From the NCBI GenBank assembly GCA_001802655.1, contig MGZO01000034.1:1-7034 (forward strand): a stretch of DNA of 7,034 bases. Direction: 5' to 3'. Below, piece by piece: positions 6,512-7,034 of the stretch; position 1 is the stretch's first letter, and every line of letters begins with the position of its first letter. Source of the DNA: Hydrogenophilales bacterium RIFOXYD1_FULL_62_11. Lineage in GTDB: Bacteria > Pseudomonadota > Gammaproteobacteria > Burkholderiales > Thiobacillaceae. The position numbers and the translations under genes are program-made. A model generated the notes under the pieces. That model was not told the origin of the DNA. It searched no databases and saw nothing but the letters and a program-made list of their open reading frames with translations.

Positions 6512-7034
6512 CTAGCCAAGCGCCGCACCCTTGACCAGGCCGCCGTACACGCCGCGATAACGTGCCACGCTCGCCGCCCAGTTGCGCTCGCTGTCCACAA
6601 ACGCGCGGCCATTCCGTTTCATGGTGTCCCACCCCGACTCATCCTGCAGCAAGCCTACCACCTTGACGGCAAGGTCATCGGCCTGCCCGGCGCGAAACAG
6701 CACGCCGGTCTTGCCATCGGCAATCAATTCCTTGTGGCCACCCACATCGGACGCCACCATCAGCCGCCCCTGCGCCATGGCTTCCAGCGGTTTCAGAGGC
6801 GTCACCAGTTCGGTCAGGCGCATGGGATGGCGTGGGTAGACCAGCACATCGATCAGATCGTAATAACGGTTCACTTCGCCGTGCGGCACCCGCCCGGTAA
6901 AAACCACACGCTCTTTCAAATCCAGCGCCATCACCTGTTTTTTGAGCGCCATCTCCTGTGGCCCACCGCCCACCAGCAGCACTTTCACATCCGGTATTTG
7001 TTTGAGAATGGCCGGCATTGCATCGAGCAGCAGA
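6512..7034 (-). CDS. Glycosyltransferase family 4, exosortase A-associated type (5' part missing)
   Basis: This is the C-terminal part (173 residues) of a GT-B fold glycosyltransferase; the start lies beyond the right edge, and the first readable codon is at 7033. It would transfer a nucleotide-activated sugar to a growing lipid-linked glycan at the cytoplasmic face of the membrane. Seen directly: the strand/loop KVLLVGGGPQE that opens the Rossmann-like C-terminal domain, VVFTGRVPH, DVLVYPR, then LTELVTPLKPLEAMAQG followed by ASDVGGHKELI and GVLFRAG. This is the donor-binding half of GT4 enzymes. The TPLKPLEAMAQG/SDVGGHKELI wording matches what I recall of the PEP-CTERM/exosortase A-associated Daro_2409-like family (family assignment from memory). 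The acidic pair is spaced E-X8-E rather than E-X7-E because a KPLE turn stands in the loop. The gene ends with TAG at 6514-6512, directly before or slightly overlapping the next glycosyltransferase start. GT4 membership is secure; the exosortase subfamily is likely. Confidence 0.9.
   Translation of the reverse strand, partial: LLLDAMPAILKQIPDVKVLLVGGGPQEMALKKQVMALDLKERVVFTGRVPHGEVNRYYDLIDVLVYPRHPMRLTELVTPLKPLEAMAQGRLMVASDVGGHKELIADGKTGVLFRAGQADDLAVKVVGLLQDESGWDTMKRNGRAFVDSERNWAASVARYRGVYGGLVKGAALG
6528..6532 (-). promoter_or_regulatory. Possible Shine-Dalgarno site supporting a TTG start at 6519
   Basis: Read on the minus strand this is AAGGG. Eight bases separate it from TTG 6519-6517, which is in frame with the following glycosyltransferase. 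From GTG 6510 the same site is 17 bases away, too far for normal initiation. If TTG is used, the gene overlaps the preceding one by eight bases. A chance purine run is possible because it lies inside the coding sequence of the preceding gene. Confidence 0.4.

Noticed and set aside
5269..6534. Plus-strand open frame of 421 codons opposite the second glycosyltransferase
   Set aside because: Its translation is rich in Arg, His and Gln with no recognisable motif, whereas the minus strand carries a full GT4 domain. It is a high-G+C shadow frame.
1..7034. Internal promoters, rho-independent terminators, tRNA or ncRNA genes, insertion sequences, CRISPR repeats, attachment sites
   Set aside because: The longest gap between genes is nine bases, leaving no room for such elements outside coding sequence, and I saw no repeat arrays or hairpin-plus-T-run structures by eye.

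Overview
The window is a slice of a polysaccharide biosynthesis cluster, and every real gene in it lies on the minus strand. Read in the direction of transcription (high to low coordinates) the order is: a glycosyltransferase cut by the right edge, a second GT4-type glycosyltransferase, a P-loop sulfotransferase, a CapK/PaaK-like adenylate-forming enzyme, a polytopic O-antigen-ligase-like membrane protein, an SGNH-hydrolase-like protein with an N-terminal membrane anchor, and an MBOAT O-acyltransferase cut by the left edge. The high G+C, the GTG/TTG start options and the sequence style of the right-edge glycosyltransferase and the O-ligase resemble the exosortase A (XrtA/PEP-CTERM) exopolysaccharide loci of Betaproteobacteria such as Rhodocyclales and Nitrosomonadales. 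That taxonomic guess is inference. No exosortase, PEP-CTERM protein, RNA gene or other lineage marker lies inside the window.

Layout: 7034-6512 is a partial glycosyltransferase of the exosortase-associated type. 6510-5245 is a full glycosyltransferase. 5248-4388 is the sulfotransferase, 4391-3000 the CapK-like protein and 3003-1705 the O-ligase/polymerase-like protein. 1695-706 is the SGNH-like protein and 702-1 the partial MBOAT protein. The genes are packed without room for internal promoters or terminators. Three successive junctions are 4-base ATGA stop/start overlaps, and the other gaps are 1 (or an 8-base overlap), 9 and 3 bases. This is one operon segment whose promoter and terminator both lie outside the window.

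How the genes may work together (inference): the two glycosyltransferases add sugars to a lipid-linked repeat unit. The sulfotransferase could sulfate that unit in the cytoplasm. The Wzy/WaaL-type membrane protein would polymerise or transfer the glycan outside the membrane. The MBOAT/SGNH pair would O-acylate it during or after export, as AlgI/AlgJ-type pairs do. The CapK-like enzyme may activate an acyl group as an adenylate or thioester, but its substrate cannot be read from sequence. The most interesting prospect is an XrtA-type glycan that is both sulfated and acylated. I see no sign of a defence system, mobile element, CRISPR array or structured RNA.
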